Assembly (NCBI RefSeq): GCF_026341775.1
Contig: NZ_JAPEOB010000001.1
Location: 248,001-312,000 of the forward strand
Direction of reading: 5' to 3'
DNA length: 64,000 bases
Source: Streptomyces sp. NBC_00654
GTDB taxonomy: Bacteria > Actinomycetota > Actinomycetes > Streptomycetales > Streptomycetaceae
This document shows, piece after piece, positions 24,644-32,430 of this stretch. Under the pieces are notes generated by a model, which searched no databases, had not been told where the DNA came from, and was given only the letters and a program-made list of their open reading frames with translations. Within the stretch, counting starts at the first letter, position 1. Each line of letters begins with the position of its first letter. A program made the translations under genes and the position numbers.

Positions 24644-26344
24644 TCACGCCTGGCGGCGGACCTCCACCACACGGAAGCGGTTGGACACGAAGGCCCCGTC
24701 GCACAGGGCGGCGTTCGCCGCCGGGTTGCCGCCCGAGCCGTGGAAGTCGGAGAAGGCCGCGGTCTGGTTGACGTACACCCCGCCGGTCAGATTCAGCGAG
24801 AGCTGGGCCGACTCCTCGAAGCAGACGTCCTCCACCGCGCGCTCCACCTCCGGGGACGTGGTGTAGGCGCCGACCGTCATGGCGCCCTTGTCGCGGACGG
24901 TGCGGCGGAGCAGGTCCACGGCGTCCGCGGTCGAGGCGACCGCCACGGCGAAGGACACCGGGCCGAAGCACTCCGACAGATAGGCCGCGTCGTCGTCCGG
25001 CTTGCCGCCGTCGAGCTTGACGATGACCGGCGTACGGACCGCCGCGTCCGGGAATTCGGGGTTGGCGACCGTCCGGGAGGGCAGGGCGACCTCGCCCAGG
25101 CCGGACGCCGCCTCGACGCGTGCCCTCACATCCGGGTTGACCAGGGCACCGAGCAGCGCGGCGGCCCGTGCGTCGTCCCCGAGGAGTCCGGTGACGGAGG
25201 CGGCGACATCGGCGACGACGTCGTCGTACGACTTGGCCCCGGCGTCCGTCGTGATGCCGTCCCGGGGGATCAGCAGATTCTGCGGGGTGGTGCACATCTG
25301 GCCGCTGTACAGGGAGAGCGAGAACGCCAGGTTGGCGAGCATGCCGCGGTAGTCGTCGGTGGAGTCGACGACGATCGTGTTGACCCCGGCCTTCTCCGTG
25401 TAGACCTGGGCCTGCCGGGCGTTGGCCTCCAGCCAGTCGCCGAAGGCGGTGGAGCCGGTGTAGTCGATGATCTTGATCTCGGGGCGGACCGCCAGGTTCT
25501 TGGCGATGCCCTCGCCCGGCCGCTCGGTGGCGAGCGCGACCAGATTCGGGTCGAAGCCCGCCTCGGCCAGCACCTCGCGGGCCAGCCGCACCGTGAGCGC
25601 CAGCGGGAGAACCGCGCGCGGATGCGGCTTGACCAGGACCGGGTTGCCGGTGGCGAGGGAGGCGAAGAGGCCGGGATAGCCGTTCCAGGTGGGGAAGGTG
25701 TTGCAGCCGATCAGCAGCGAGATGCCGCGTCCCGCCGCGGTGAACGACTTGTGCAGCCGGAGCGGGTCGCGCTTGCCCTGCGGCTTGGACCAGTCGGCCG
25801 TCAGCGGGGTGCGGGTCTGTTCCTGGTAGGCGTACGCCACCGCCTCCAGTCCACGGTCCTGGGCGTGTGGGCCGCCCGCCTGGAACGCCATCATGAACGC
25901 CTGCCCGCTCGTGTGCATCACGGCGTGGGCCAGCTCATGGGTGCGGGCACTGACGCGGGACAGGATCTCCAGACAGACCAGGGCCCTGGTCTCCGGCCCC
26001 GCCGTCCGCCAGGCGCCCATGCCGGCCTTCATGGCAGGGAGCAGGATGTCCGGGTCGGCGTGCGGATACTCGACGCCGAGCTCCGGCCCGTACGGCGAGA
26101 TCTCGCCGCCCGTCCAGCCGTCCGTGCCCGGCTGGCCGAGATCGAGCCGGGTGTGCAGCACCGCGTCGAACGCCGCCTTGCCCTCCGCCGCTCCCAGGCT
26201 CCCCGGGGCGCCGCCCTCGCCGTACGCCTTCGGGTGCTCGGGGTGCGGGGACCAGTAGTCGCGGGTGCGGATCGCGTCGAGGGCCCGGTCGAGCGTGGGC
26301 CGGTGGGTCTCGGACAGCTGCTGCGGGGTGAGCTCGGCGGCCAT
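24644..26344 (-). CDS. paaN: Phenylacetic acid degradation protein PaaN (aldehyde dehydrogenase family)
   Basis: 566-residue ALDH-fold protein of the stand-alone PaaN type, without the hydratase domain of PaaZ. It has G-C-N-T-F-P-T-W-N-G-Y-P, the NAD-loop region, D-Y-T-G-S-T-A-F-G-D-W and the presumed catalytic Cys in Y-S-G-Q-M-C-T-T-P-Q-N. It should oxidise an aldehyde intermediate in phenylacetate catabolism. I use the ATG at 26344, 10 nt after AGGAG; TTG and ATG codons at 26365 and 26362 are in frame. It is divergent from a TetR gene across a palindrome identical to the paaA operator. Confidence 0.9.
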   Translation of the reverse strand: MAAELTPQQLSETHRPTLDRALDAIRTRDYWSPHPEHPKAYGEGGAPGSLGAAEGKAAFDAVLHTRLDLGQPGTDGWTGGEISPYGPELGVEYPHADPDILLPAMKAGMGAWRTAGPETRALVCLEILSRVSARTHELAHAVMHTSGQAFMMAFQAGGPHAQDRGLEAVAYAYQEQTRTPLTADWSKPQGKRDPLRLHKSFTAAGRGISLLIGCNTFPTWNGYPGLFASLATGNPVLVKPHPRAVLPLALTVRLAREVLAEAGFDPNLVALATERPGEGIAKNLAVRPEIKIIDYTGSTAFGDWLEANARQAQVYTEKAGVNTIVVDSTDDYRGMLANLAFSLSLYSGQMCTTPQNLLIPRDGITTDAGAKSYDDVVADVAASVTGLLGDDARAAALLGALVNPDVRARVEAASGLGEVALPSRTVANPEFPDAAVRTPVIVKLDGGKPDDDAAYLSECFGPVSFAVAVASTADAVDLLRRTVRDKGAMTVGAYTTSPEVERAVEDVCFEESAQLSLNLTGGVYVNQTAAFSDFHGSGGNPAANAALCDGAFVSNRFRVVEVRRQA

Positions 26345-26398
26345 GACGGACCAACTCCTCATCAAGCCGGGCAGGGAGGTACGGACGGAGTTAGAGTA

Positions 26399-26416
26399 AC
26401 CGAACGATCGGTCGGT
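26399..26416. promoter_or_regulatory. TetR (PaaR-like) operator between paaN and its regulator
   Basis: ACCGAACGATCGGTCGGT, an 18-bp palindrome with one mismatch, 52 bp from the TetR ATG and 55 bp from the paaN ATG. It is identical in sequence to the paaA site. Confidence 0.82.
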
Positions 26417-26467
26417 ACAAGGGGCCCCAGGAAACCTGTGGACAACTCATGGGGGAGGATCGCGGTC

Positions 26468-27064
26468 ATGACCACGGCCAAGCGGGACACGTACACCCCG
26501 GAGACTCTGCTCACCGTCGCCGTTCGTGTCTTCAACGAGCGCGGCTACGACGGTACGTCCATGGAGCACCTCTCCAAGGCGGCGGGCATCTCGAAGTCGT
26601 CCATCTACCACCATGTGGCGGGCAAGGAGGAACTGCTGCGGCGAGCCGTGAGCCGTGCGCTCGACGGGCTCTTCCAGATCCTCGACGAGCCGGGGGCCGC
26701 GCGGGGGCGCGCGATCGAGCGGGTCGAATACGTCACGCGCCGCACGGTCGGGGTGCTGATGGCGGAGCTCCCCTACGTCACGCTGCTGCTGCGCGTGCGG
26801 GGCAACACCAAGACGGAGCGCTGGGCCCTGGAGCGGCGGCGCGAGTTCGACCAGCGGGTGTCCGAGCTGCTCAAGGCGGCCGTGGCCGACGGTGATCTCC
26901 GTGCCGACGTGGACATACGGCTGGCGACCCGGCTGCTCTTCGGCATGGTGAACTCGCTGGTCGAGTGGTACCGGCCCCAGCCGGGCGGCTTCCCGGGCGA
27001 GGACCAGCTCGCGGACACGGTCGTCCAGCTGGCCTTCGAGGGGATGCGGTCGGCCGGCCGCTGA
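26468..27064 (+). CDS. paaR: TetR-family repressor, probable PaaR
   Basis: 198 residues. The TetR helix-turn-helix occupies about 10-55: L-L-T-V-A-V-R-V-F-N-E-R-G-Y-D-G-T-S-M-E-H-L, then G-I-S-K-S-S-I-Y-H-H-V-A-G-K-E. The ligand domain is all-helical. GGGGGAGG lies 9 nt before the ATG at 26468; an in-frame GTG 12 codons earlier lacks such a site. Divergence from paaN, with a shared 18-bp palindrome also found before paaA and (as a variant) before the dehydrogenase operon, supports a phenylacetyl-CoA-responsive repressor. The ligand is inferred from known PaaR proteins. Confidence 0.88.
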   Translation: MTTAKRDTYTPETLLTVAVRVFNERGYDGTSMEHLSKAAGISKSSIYHHVAGKEELLRRAVSRALDGLFQILDEPGAARGRAIERVEYVTRRTVGVLMAELPYVTLLLRVRGNTKTERWALERRREFDQRVSELLKAAVADGDLRADVDIRLATRLLFGMVNSLVEWYRPQPGGFPGEDQLADTVVQLAFEGMRSAGR

Positions 27065-27083
27065 GAGCCTGCCGCCGAGCCGG

Positions 27084-27605
27084 TCAGGACAGTTCCGGGG
27101 GCCGCTCCGGGCGCGGGCCGAGGTCCGTCTCCTCGAACACCAGCAGGGTCCGGGTGGAGAGGACTTCGGGGATGGACTGGATCCGGGTGAGGACCAGTTC
27201 GCGCAGGGCGCGGTTGTCCGGGGTGTGTACCAGCAGCAGTACGTCGAAGTCGCCGCTGACCAGGGCGATGTGCGTGGCCCCCGGCAGCGCCTGAAGCTGT
27301 TCGCGCACCGTGCGCCAGGAATTCTGGACGATCTTGAGCGTGATGTACGCGGAGGCGCCCTGCCCCGCCCGCTCGTGGTCGATCCGTGCGCCGAAGCCCC
27401 GGATCACGCCGTCCTCGACCAGGCGGTTGATCCGGGCGTACGCGTTGGCGCGTGAGACATGCACACGCTCGGCCACCGACCGTATCGAGGCACGGCCGTC
27501 CGTCTGCAGGATGCGGAGGATGTCCCGGTCGATGGCGTCCAGCGGTCGCGCGGGCGGAATCTGGCCGGGATCGTCGCTCCTGTCGGCCATTTGTTCAGCT
27601 GCCAT
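27084..27605 (-). CDS. bkdR: Lrp/AsnC-family regulator (BkdR-like)
   Basis: 173 residues. N-terminal Lrp helix-turn-helix: L-D-A-I-D-R-D-I-L-R-I-L-Q-T-D-G-R-A-S and V-S-R-A-N-A-Y-A-R-I-N-R-L. C-terminal RAM ligand domain: H-I-A-L-V-S-G-D-F-D-V-L-L-L-V-H. GGGAGG lies 9 nt before the ATG at 27605; the frame extends to 27671. It is divergent from a branched-chain-type dehydrogenase operon, as BkdR is in Pseudomonas and other Streptomyces, so it probably controls that operon in response to branched-chain amino acids. Confidence 0.92.
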   Translation of the reverse strand: MAAEQMADRSDDPGQIPPARPLDAIDRDILRILQTDGRASIRSVAERVHVSRANAYARINRLVEDGVIRGFGARIDHERAGQGASAYITLKIVQNSWRTVREQLQALPGATHIALVSGDFDVLLLVHTPDNRALRELVLTRIQSIPEVLSTRTLLVFEETDLGPRPERPPELS

Positions 27606-27706
27606 CTGCCCGTGCCTCCCTCTGGTGGACGACCTGTCCCCATCCCAGGCTGTGGAGAACCGTTTGTCCACAGGCTGGCGGTGCCTGTAGCCAAAATGCC
27701 CTCACG

Positions 27707-27724
27707 ACCGAACAATCGGTAGGT
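27707..27724. promoter_or_regulatory. PaaR-like operator variant upstream of the dehydrogenase operon
   Basis: ACCGAACAATCGGTAGGT differs at two of 18 positions from the paaN and paaA sites. It lies 94 bp upstream of the E1alpha ATG, in the Lrp/dehydrogenase intergenic region. Confidence 0.65.
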
Positions 27725-27756
27725 GAGACACGCCACACCCGTGCCTCGCCCGCCCC

Positions 27757-27798
27757 TCGACATCTCGACATATTTCGACACCCCTCGATCTCCCTCGA
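27757..27798. repeat. Helically phased TCGA repeats in the E1alpha leader
   Basis: TCGA begins at 27757, 27765, 27775, 27785 and 27795. The last four are spaced exactly 10 bp, one DNA turn, as expected for an oligomeric DNA binder such as an Lrp protein. They sit between the palindrome and the AGGAGG of the first gene. Confidence 0.5.
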
Positions 27799-27817
27799 TG
27801 CCCAGGAGGTGCTTCTC

Positions 27818-28981
27818 ATGACGGTCCAGGAGCTGCCCGGTGCGGCCGCCTACCGGCCCACGCCGCCCCCGGCCTGGAAACCGCTCACCGACCCCGCGCC
27901 GCTGCTCCCGGACCCCGAGCCGTACCGGGTGCTCGGTACGGACGCGGCAGCCGACGCGGACCCCGAGCTGATGCTGCGGCTCTACGCCGAGCTGGTCCGC
28001 GGCCGCCGGTACAACGTGCAGGCCACGGCCCTGACCAAGCAGGGCCGGCTCGCCGTCTATCCGTCGAGCACGGGGCAGGAGGCCTGCGAGATCGCCGCCG
28101 CGCTCGTGCTGGAGGAGCGCGACTGGCTCTTTCCCAGCTACCGCGACACCCTCGCGGCCGTGGCGCGCGGTCTCGACCCGGTCGAGGCGCTGACCCTGCT
28201 GCGCGGTGACCGGCACACCGGCTACGACCCGCGTGAGCACCGCATCGCCCCGCTGTGCACCCCGCTCGCCACCCAGCTGCCGCATGCCGTCGGCCTGGCG
28301 CACGCGGCGCGGCTCAAGGGCGACGATGTCGTCGCCCTCGCCATGGTGGGTGACGGCGGCACCAGCGAGGGCGACTTCCACGAGGCGTTGAACTTCGCGG
28401 CGGTCTGGCGGGCCCCGGTCGTCTTCCTCGTGCAGAACAACGGCTTCGCCATCTCCGTCCCCTTGGCCAAACAGACCGCCGCCCCCTCCTTCGCCCACAA
28501 GGCGGTCGGGTACGGGATGCCGGGCCGGCTGGTCGACGGCAACGACGCGGCCGCGATGCACGAGGTGCTCGGCGAAGCGGTCGCACGGGCCAGGCGAGGC
28601 GAAGGGCCCACGCTGGTCGAGGCCGTCACCTACCGCATGGACGCCCATACGAACGCCGATGACGCGACCCGGTACCGCACCGACAGCGATGTCGAGGTGT
28701 GGCGGGCGCACGACCCCGTCACGCTCCTGGAGCGGGAGCTGACCGGGCGCGGGCTGCTCGACGAGGACCGCATCGAGGAAGCGCGGGAGGCGGCGGAGCG
28801 GATGGCGGCCGCGCTGCGCGAGCGGATGAACGCCGACCCGGTGCTCGATCCGATGGACCTGTTCACCCATGTCTACGCGGAACGGACCGGACAGCTGCGG
28901 GAGCAGGCGGACGGTTTGCGGGCCGAGCTGGCGGCCGAACAGGAACGGCACGGCGAACACGGCGCGGAGGACGGACGATGA
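27818..28981 (+). CDS. bkdA: 2-oxo-acid dehydrogenase E1 component, alpha subunit
   Basis: 387 residues, thiamine-diphosphate-dependent decarboxylase subunit of a branched-chain/pyruvate dehydrogenase complex. Motifs: G-Q-E-A-C-E-I-A, P-S-Y-R-D-T-L, and the ThDP motif G-D-G-G-T-S-E-G-D-F-H-E-A-L-N-F-A...N-N-G. The conserved phospho-loop region H-T-N-A-D-D-A-T-R-Y-R is present. AGGAGG precedes the ATG at 27818; an open frame upstream to 27452 is not coding. First gene of an E1alpha-E1beta-E2 operon lacking E3. Controlled probably by the divergent Lrp and perhaps by PaaR. Confidence 0.93.
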   Translation: MTVQELPGAAAYRPTPPPAWKPLTDPAPLLPDPEPYRVLGTDAAADADPELMLRLYAELVRGRRYNVQATALTKQGRLAVYPSSTGQEACEIAAALVLEERDWLFPSYRDTLAAVARGLDPVEALTLLRGDRHTGYDPREHRIAPLCTPLATQLPHAVGLAHAARLKGDDVVALAMVGDGGTSEGDFHEALNFAAVWRAPVVFLVQNNGFAISVPLAKQTAAPSFAHKAVGYGMPGRLVDGNDAAAMHEVLGEAVARARRGEGPTLVEAVTYRMDAHTNADDATRYRTDSDVEVWRAHDPVTLLERELTGRGLLDEDRIEEAREAAERMAAALRERMNADPVLDPMDLFTHVYAERTGQLREQADGLRAELAAEQERHGEHGAEDGR

Positions 28982-30009
28982 CCACCGCTGCGGCGACGAC
29001 CGGTGCACGGACGGCGAAGGCCAAGCCGGCCACCATGGCGCAGGCCCTCGGACGGGCGCTGCGCGACTCGATGGCCGAGGACCCGGCCGTACACGTCCTC
29101 GGTGAGGACGTGGGCACGCTCGGCGGGGTCTTCCGCATCACCGATGGCCTGGCCAGGGAGTTCGGCGACGACCGCTGTACGGACACGCCGCTGGCCGAGG
29201 CGGGCATCCTCGGGGCGGCGGTCGGTATGGCGATGTACGGGCTGCGGCCCGTGGTGGAGATGCAGTTCGACGCGTTCGCCTACCCGGCGCTGGAGCAGCT
29301 GTTCAGCCATGTCGCCAAGATGCGGAACCGCACCCGGGGCGCCATGCCGCTGCCCATCACGGTGCGCATCCCGTACGGCGGGGGCATCGGCGGGGTCGAG
29401 CACCACAGCGACTCCTCCGAGGCGTACTACATGGCCACGCCCGGCCTCCATGTCGTCACACCGGCCACGGTCGACGACGCGTACGGGCTGCTGCGCGCCT
29501 CGATCGCCTCCGACGATCCGGTGGTCTTCCTGGAGCCCAAGCGGCTCTACTGGTCCAAGGCGGACTGGTCGCCCGATGCTCCCGCGGAGGTCGAGCCGAT
29601 CGGCCGGGCCGTGGTCCGCCGTCCGGGGCGGAGCGCCACCCTGATCACCTACGGTCCCTCGCTCCCGGTCTGCATGGAGGCGGCGGAAGCGGCCGTCGCC
29701 GAGGGCTGGGACCTCGAAGTCGTCGATCTGCGCTCGCTGGTGCCGTTCGACGACGCGACGGTTGCCGCGTCCGTGCGACGGACCGGGCGAGCGGTGGTCG
29801 TCCATGAGTCCACCGGTTTCGGTGGCCCCGGTGGGGAGATCGCGGCCCGGATCACCGAGCGGTGCTTCCACCATCTGGAGGCTCCGGTGCTGAGGGTGGC
29901 CGGGTTCGACATTCCGTATCCGCCACCCATGGTGGAACGGCACCATCTGCCGGGCGTGGACCGCGTGCTCGACGCGGTGGCCCGGTTGCAGTGGGAGGCG
30001 GAGGGCTGA
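28978..30009 (+). CDS. bkdB: 2-oxo-acid dehydrogenase E1 component, beta subunit
   Basis: 343 residues, partner of the preceding alpha subunit. Motifs: G-E-D-V-G-T-L-G-G-V-F-R-I-T-D-G-L, D-T-P-L-A-E-A-G-I-L-G, R-I-P-Y-G-G-G-I-G-G-V-E-H-H-S-D, E-P-K-R-L-Y-W and V-V-H-E-S-T-G-F-G-G-P-G-G-E-I. The N-terminal ~18 residues are Ala/Thr-rich and absent from the second copy at 50270. ATG overlaps the E1alpha stop by 4 bp (ATGA). Confidence 0.95.
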   Translation: MTTAAATTGARTAKAKPATMAQALGRALRDSMAEDPAVHVLGEDVGTLGGVFRITDGLAREFGDDRCTDTPLAEAGILGAAVGMAMYGLRPVVEMQFDAFAYPALEQLFSHVAKMRNRTRGAMPLPITVRIPYGGGIGGVEHHSDSSEAYYMATPGLHVVTPATVDDAYGLLRASIASDDPVVFLEPKRLYWSKADWSPDAPAEVEPIGRAVVRRPGRSATLITYGPSLPVCMEAAEAAVAEGWDLEVVDLRSLVPFDDATVAASVRRTGRAVVVHESTGFGGPGGEIAARITERCFHHLEAPVLRVAGFDIPYPPPMVERHHLPGVDRVLDAVARLQWEAEG

Positions 30010-31487
30010 TGCCGCAGGTGCTCGAATTCAAGCTGCCGGACCTCGGCGAGGGCCTGACCGAGGCGGAGATCGTGCGCTGGCTGGTGGAGGTCGGCGATGT
30101 CGTCGCCATCGACCAGCCGGTCGTCGAGGTCGAGACGGCCAAGGCGATGGTGGAGGTGCCATGTCCTTACGGGGGTGTGGTGACGGCCCGGTTCGGTGAG
30201 GAGGGTACGGAACTTCCCGTCGGCTCACCGCTGTTGACCGTCGCTGTCGGTTCGGCGGGGACAGCGGACGCACAGGGGGCGGCCGATACGGGTGGGGCGG
30301 CGAGGCCGTCCCGGCCGGCGGAGTCGGTGTCGGGGTCGACGTCGGAGTCCTCGGGCAATGTGCTGGTGGGATACGGCACGGGTGCTCCCGCGGCACGGCG
30401 TCGGCGGATCCGGCCCGAGCGGATGCCGGTCGTCACGGCGTCCGAGCCCGCGCCCGTAGCCGCGTCCGTCACTGTTCCGGCCGCTGTTCCGGCCGCTGCT
30501 CCTGCCACAGTGTCCCCTTCTTTTCCTTCCTCCCCCGCCGCTCCCGCAGCGGTCACCGATCAGGTGTCGTCGGGCCCGGTGGCGGTGGTTTCGCCGCTCG
30601 TGCGGAAGCTGGCACGGCAGCACGATCTCGATCTGCGGCAGTTGACGGGGTCGGGGCCGGACGGGCTGATCCTGCGTGCCGATGTGGAATCCGCGATCAG
30701 GGCGGTGGCGGATGCGCCCACCGTGGCGGATGCGGCCGGGGCCGCGTCGGTGGCGGCACCCGGGGCTCGGGCCGCGGCGGGCCCGGCGGGTGAGCGGATT
30801 CCGCTGCGCGGGGTCCGGGGTGCGGTCGCGGACAAGCTGTCGCGCAGCCGGAGCGAGATCCCCGACGCCACGTGCTGGGTGGACGCGGATGCCACCGAGC
30901 TGATGGCCGCCAGGGCCGCGATGAACGCTGCGGACGGACCGTCGGCCGGGCCCAAGGTGTCGGTCCTCGCCCTGCTGGCCCGGATCTGCACGGCGGCGCT
31001 GGCCCGGTTCCCCGAGCTCAACTCCACGGTGGACCTGGCCGCGAGGGAGATCGTGCGGCTGCCCGGCGTCCACCTCGGGTTCGCGGCCCAGACCCAGCGC
31101 GGTCTGGTCGTCCCGGTCGTACGGGACGCGCACACACGGAACGTGGAGTCGCTCGGCGCCGAGATCGCCCGGCTGACCGAGGCGGCCAGGACCGGGGCGC
31201 TCACCCCGGCCCAGCTGACCGGCGGCACCTTCACGCTGAACAACTACGGGGTGTTCGGGGTCGACGGGTCGACGCCGATCATCAACCATCCGGAGGCAGC
31301 CATGCTCGGCGTCGGCCGGATCATGTCCAAGCCATGGGTGCACAACGGCGAACTGGCCGTACGCCAGGTCGTCCAGCTCTCGCTCACCTTCGACCACCGG
31401 GTCTGTGACGGCGGCACGGCGGGCGGATTCCTGCGGTACGTGGCCGACTGCGTGGAGCAACCGGCGGTGCTGCTGCGCACGCTGTAG
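30009..31487 (+). CDS. bkdC: 2-oxo-acid dehydrogenase E2 (dihydrolipoyl acyltransferase)
   Basis: 492 residues. One N-terminal lipoyl domain (L-P-D-L-G-E-G-L-T-E-A-E-I, lipoyl Lys in E-T-A-K-A-M-V-E-V) is followed by a long Ala/Pro/Ser-rich linker. A peripheral-subunit-binding domain follows (L-V-R-K-L-A-R-Q-H-D-L-D-L, G-S-G-P-D-G-L-I-L-R-A-D-V), then the catalytic domain with F-D-H-R-V-C-D-G-G near the C-terminus. The start ATG shares one base with the E1beta stop. A terminator follows. No E3 lies in the window. Confidence 0.94.
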   Translation: MPQVLEFKLPDLGEGLTEAEIVRWLVEVGDVVAIDQPVVEVETAKAMVEVPCPYGGVVTARFGEEGTELPVGSPLLTVAVGSAGTADAQGAADTGGAARPSRPAESVSGSTSESSGNVLVGYGTGAPAARRRRIRPERMPVVTASEPAPVAASVTVPAAVPAAAPATVSPSFPSSPAAPAAVTDQVSSGPVAVVSPLVRKLARQHDLDLRQLTGSGPDGLILRADVESAIRAVADAPTVADAAGAASVAAPGARAAAGPAGERIPLRGVRGAVADKLSRSRSEIPDATCWVDADATELMAARAAMNAADGPSAGPKVSVLALLARICTAALARFPELNSTVDLAAREIVRLPGVHLGFAAQTQRGLVVPVVRDAHTRNVESLGAEIARLTEAARTGALTPAQLTGGTFTLNNYGVFGVDGSTPIINHPEAAMLGVGRIMSKPWVHNGELAVRQVVQLSLTFDHRVCDGGTAGGFLRYVADCVEQPAVLLRTL

Positions 31488-31524
31488 CGGTCCCTCCGGC
31501 AGGAGACCGCCCCCGGAGGGACCG
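31488..31524 (+). terminator. Terminator of the first 2-oxo-acid dehydrogenase operon
   Basis: CGGTCCCTCCGG and CCGGAGGGACCG form a 12-bp perfect stem around 13 nt, directly after the E2 stop. Confidence 0.75.
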
Positions 31525-31554
31525 GGGGCGGTGGCCGGCACCCATACTCGACGC

Positions 31555-32430
31555 ATGACCGCCTATGACGTGATCGTCCTTGCCGGAGGAGCCGCCAAGC
31601 GGCTCGGCGGAGCCGACAAGCCAGGGGTCCGGGTCGGTGGCCGGGCGTTGCTCGACCGGGTTCTCGCGGCCTGCGCCGGGGCCCGCACCACTGTCGTGGT
31701 GGGCGGCCGCAGGCCCACCGGAAGGCCCGTGACCTGGGCGCGCGAAGTCCCGGCGGGCGGTGGCCCGCTGGCGGCGCTCGGGGCGGGAGTACGCCACACG
31801 ACGGCGGAGAGAGTTCTCGTACTCTCCGCCGACCTGCCGTTCCTGGGGGTGGGCACCGTCGAAGCCCTGCTGGCCGCCGCCGGGGAGGACGGCAGGGAAG
31901 GCGCCCTGTGCACGGACCCGGACGGGCGCGACCAGCCGCTGGTCGCCGCCTACCGGGGCGAGCCGCTGCGCCGGGAACTGGCACTCATCGCCACCGAGCA
32001 CGGCAGTCTCGCCGGGCTCCCGCTGCGGCTGCTGACGGCCGAACTGGAGCTGGCCCGGGTCACGGCCGGTCCCCTCGCCTCGTTCGACTGCGACACTTGG
32101 GAGGACATCGCCGAAGCCAGGGCCCGTATCAGGGAGCATGGGACCGTGCTGGACGAATGGATCACCGCAGTCAAGACCGAACTGGGCATCGACCTCGACG
32201 TCGACACCGGCGTCCTGCTCGACCTCGCCCGTGATGCCGCGCACGGTGTCGCCCGGCCGGCCGCGCCGCTCACGACGTTCCTCGTCGGGTACGCGGCAGC
32301 GAAGGCGGCCGACGGCGCCGGTCCCGAAGGCGCCGCCGAGGCAGTCGCGGAGGCCGCGCGCAAGGCAGTCGCGCTCGCCCTGCGGTGGGAGGACGAGGCG
32401 GGCGGCGCCGACGGGACCGGAACACCATGA
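31555..32430 (+). CDS. mobA: MobA-like nucleotidyltransferase fused to a DUF6457 domain
   Basis: 291 residues. The N-terminal domain (~1-190) has the MobA loop L-A-G-G-A-A-K-R-L-G-G-A-D-K-P and the L-S-A-D-L-P-F-L motif. It attaches GMP to molybdopterin. The C-terminal ~95 residues (L-D-E-W-I-T-A-V-K-T-E-L-G-I, then G-V-A-R-P-A-A-P-L-T-T-F-L-V-G-Y-A) match the DUF6457 helical domain, usually a separate small protein beside molybdenum genes. No ribosome site precedes the ATG; CATACT lies 6 nt upstream, so it may be leaderless. The stop overlaps the moeA start (ATGA). Confidence 0.88.
   Translation: MTAYDVIVLAGGAAKRLGGADKPGVRVGGRALLDRVLAACAGARTTVVVGGRRPTGRPVTWAREVPAGGGPLAALGAGVRHTTAERVLVLSADLPFLGVGTVEALLAAAGEDGREGALCTDPDGRDQPLVAAYRGEPLRRELALIATEHGSLAGLPLRLLTAELELARVTAGPLASFDCDTWEDIAEARARIREHGTVLDEWITAVKTELGIDLDVDTGVLLDLARDAAHGVARPAAPLTTFLVGYAAAKAADGAGPEGAAEAVAEAARKAVALALRWEDEAGGADGTGTP

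Noticed and set aside
24740..26467. Upstream extension of the TetR frame
   Set aside because: The 774-codon frame is the antisense of paaN up to the ATG at 26468, where the TetR domain and a ribosome site begin.
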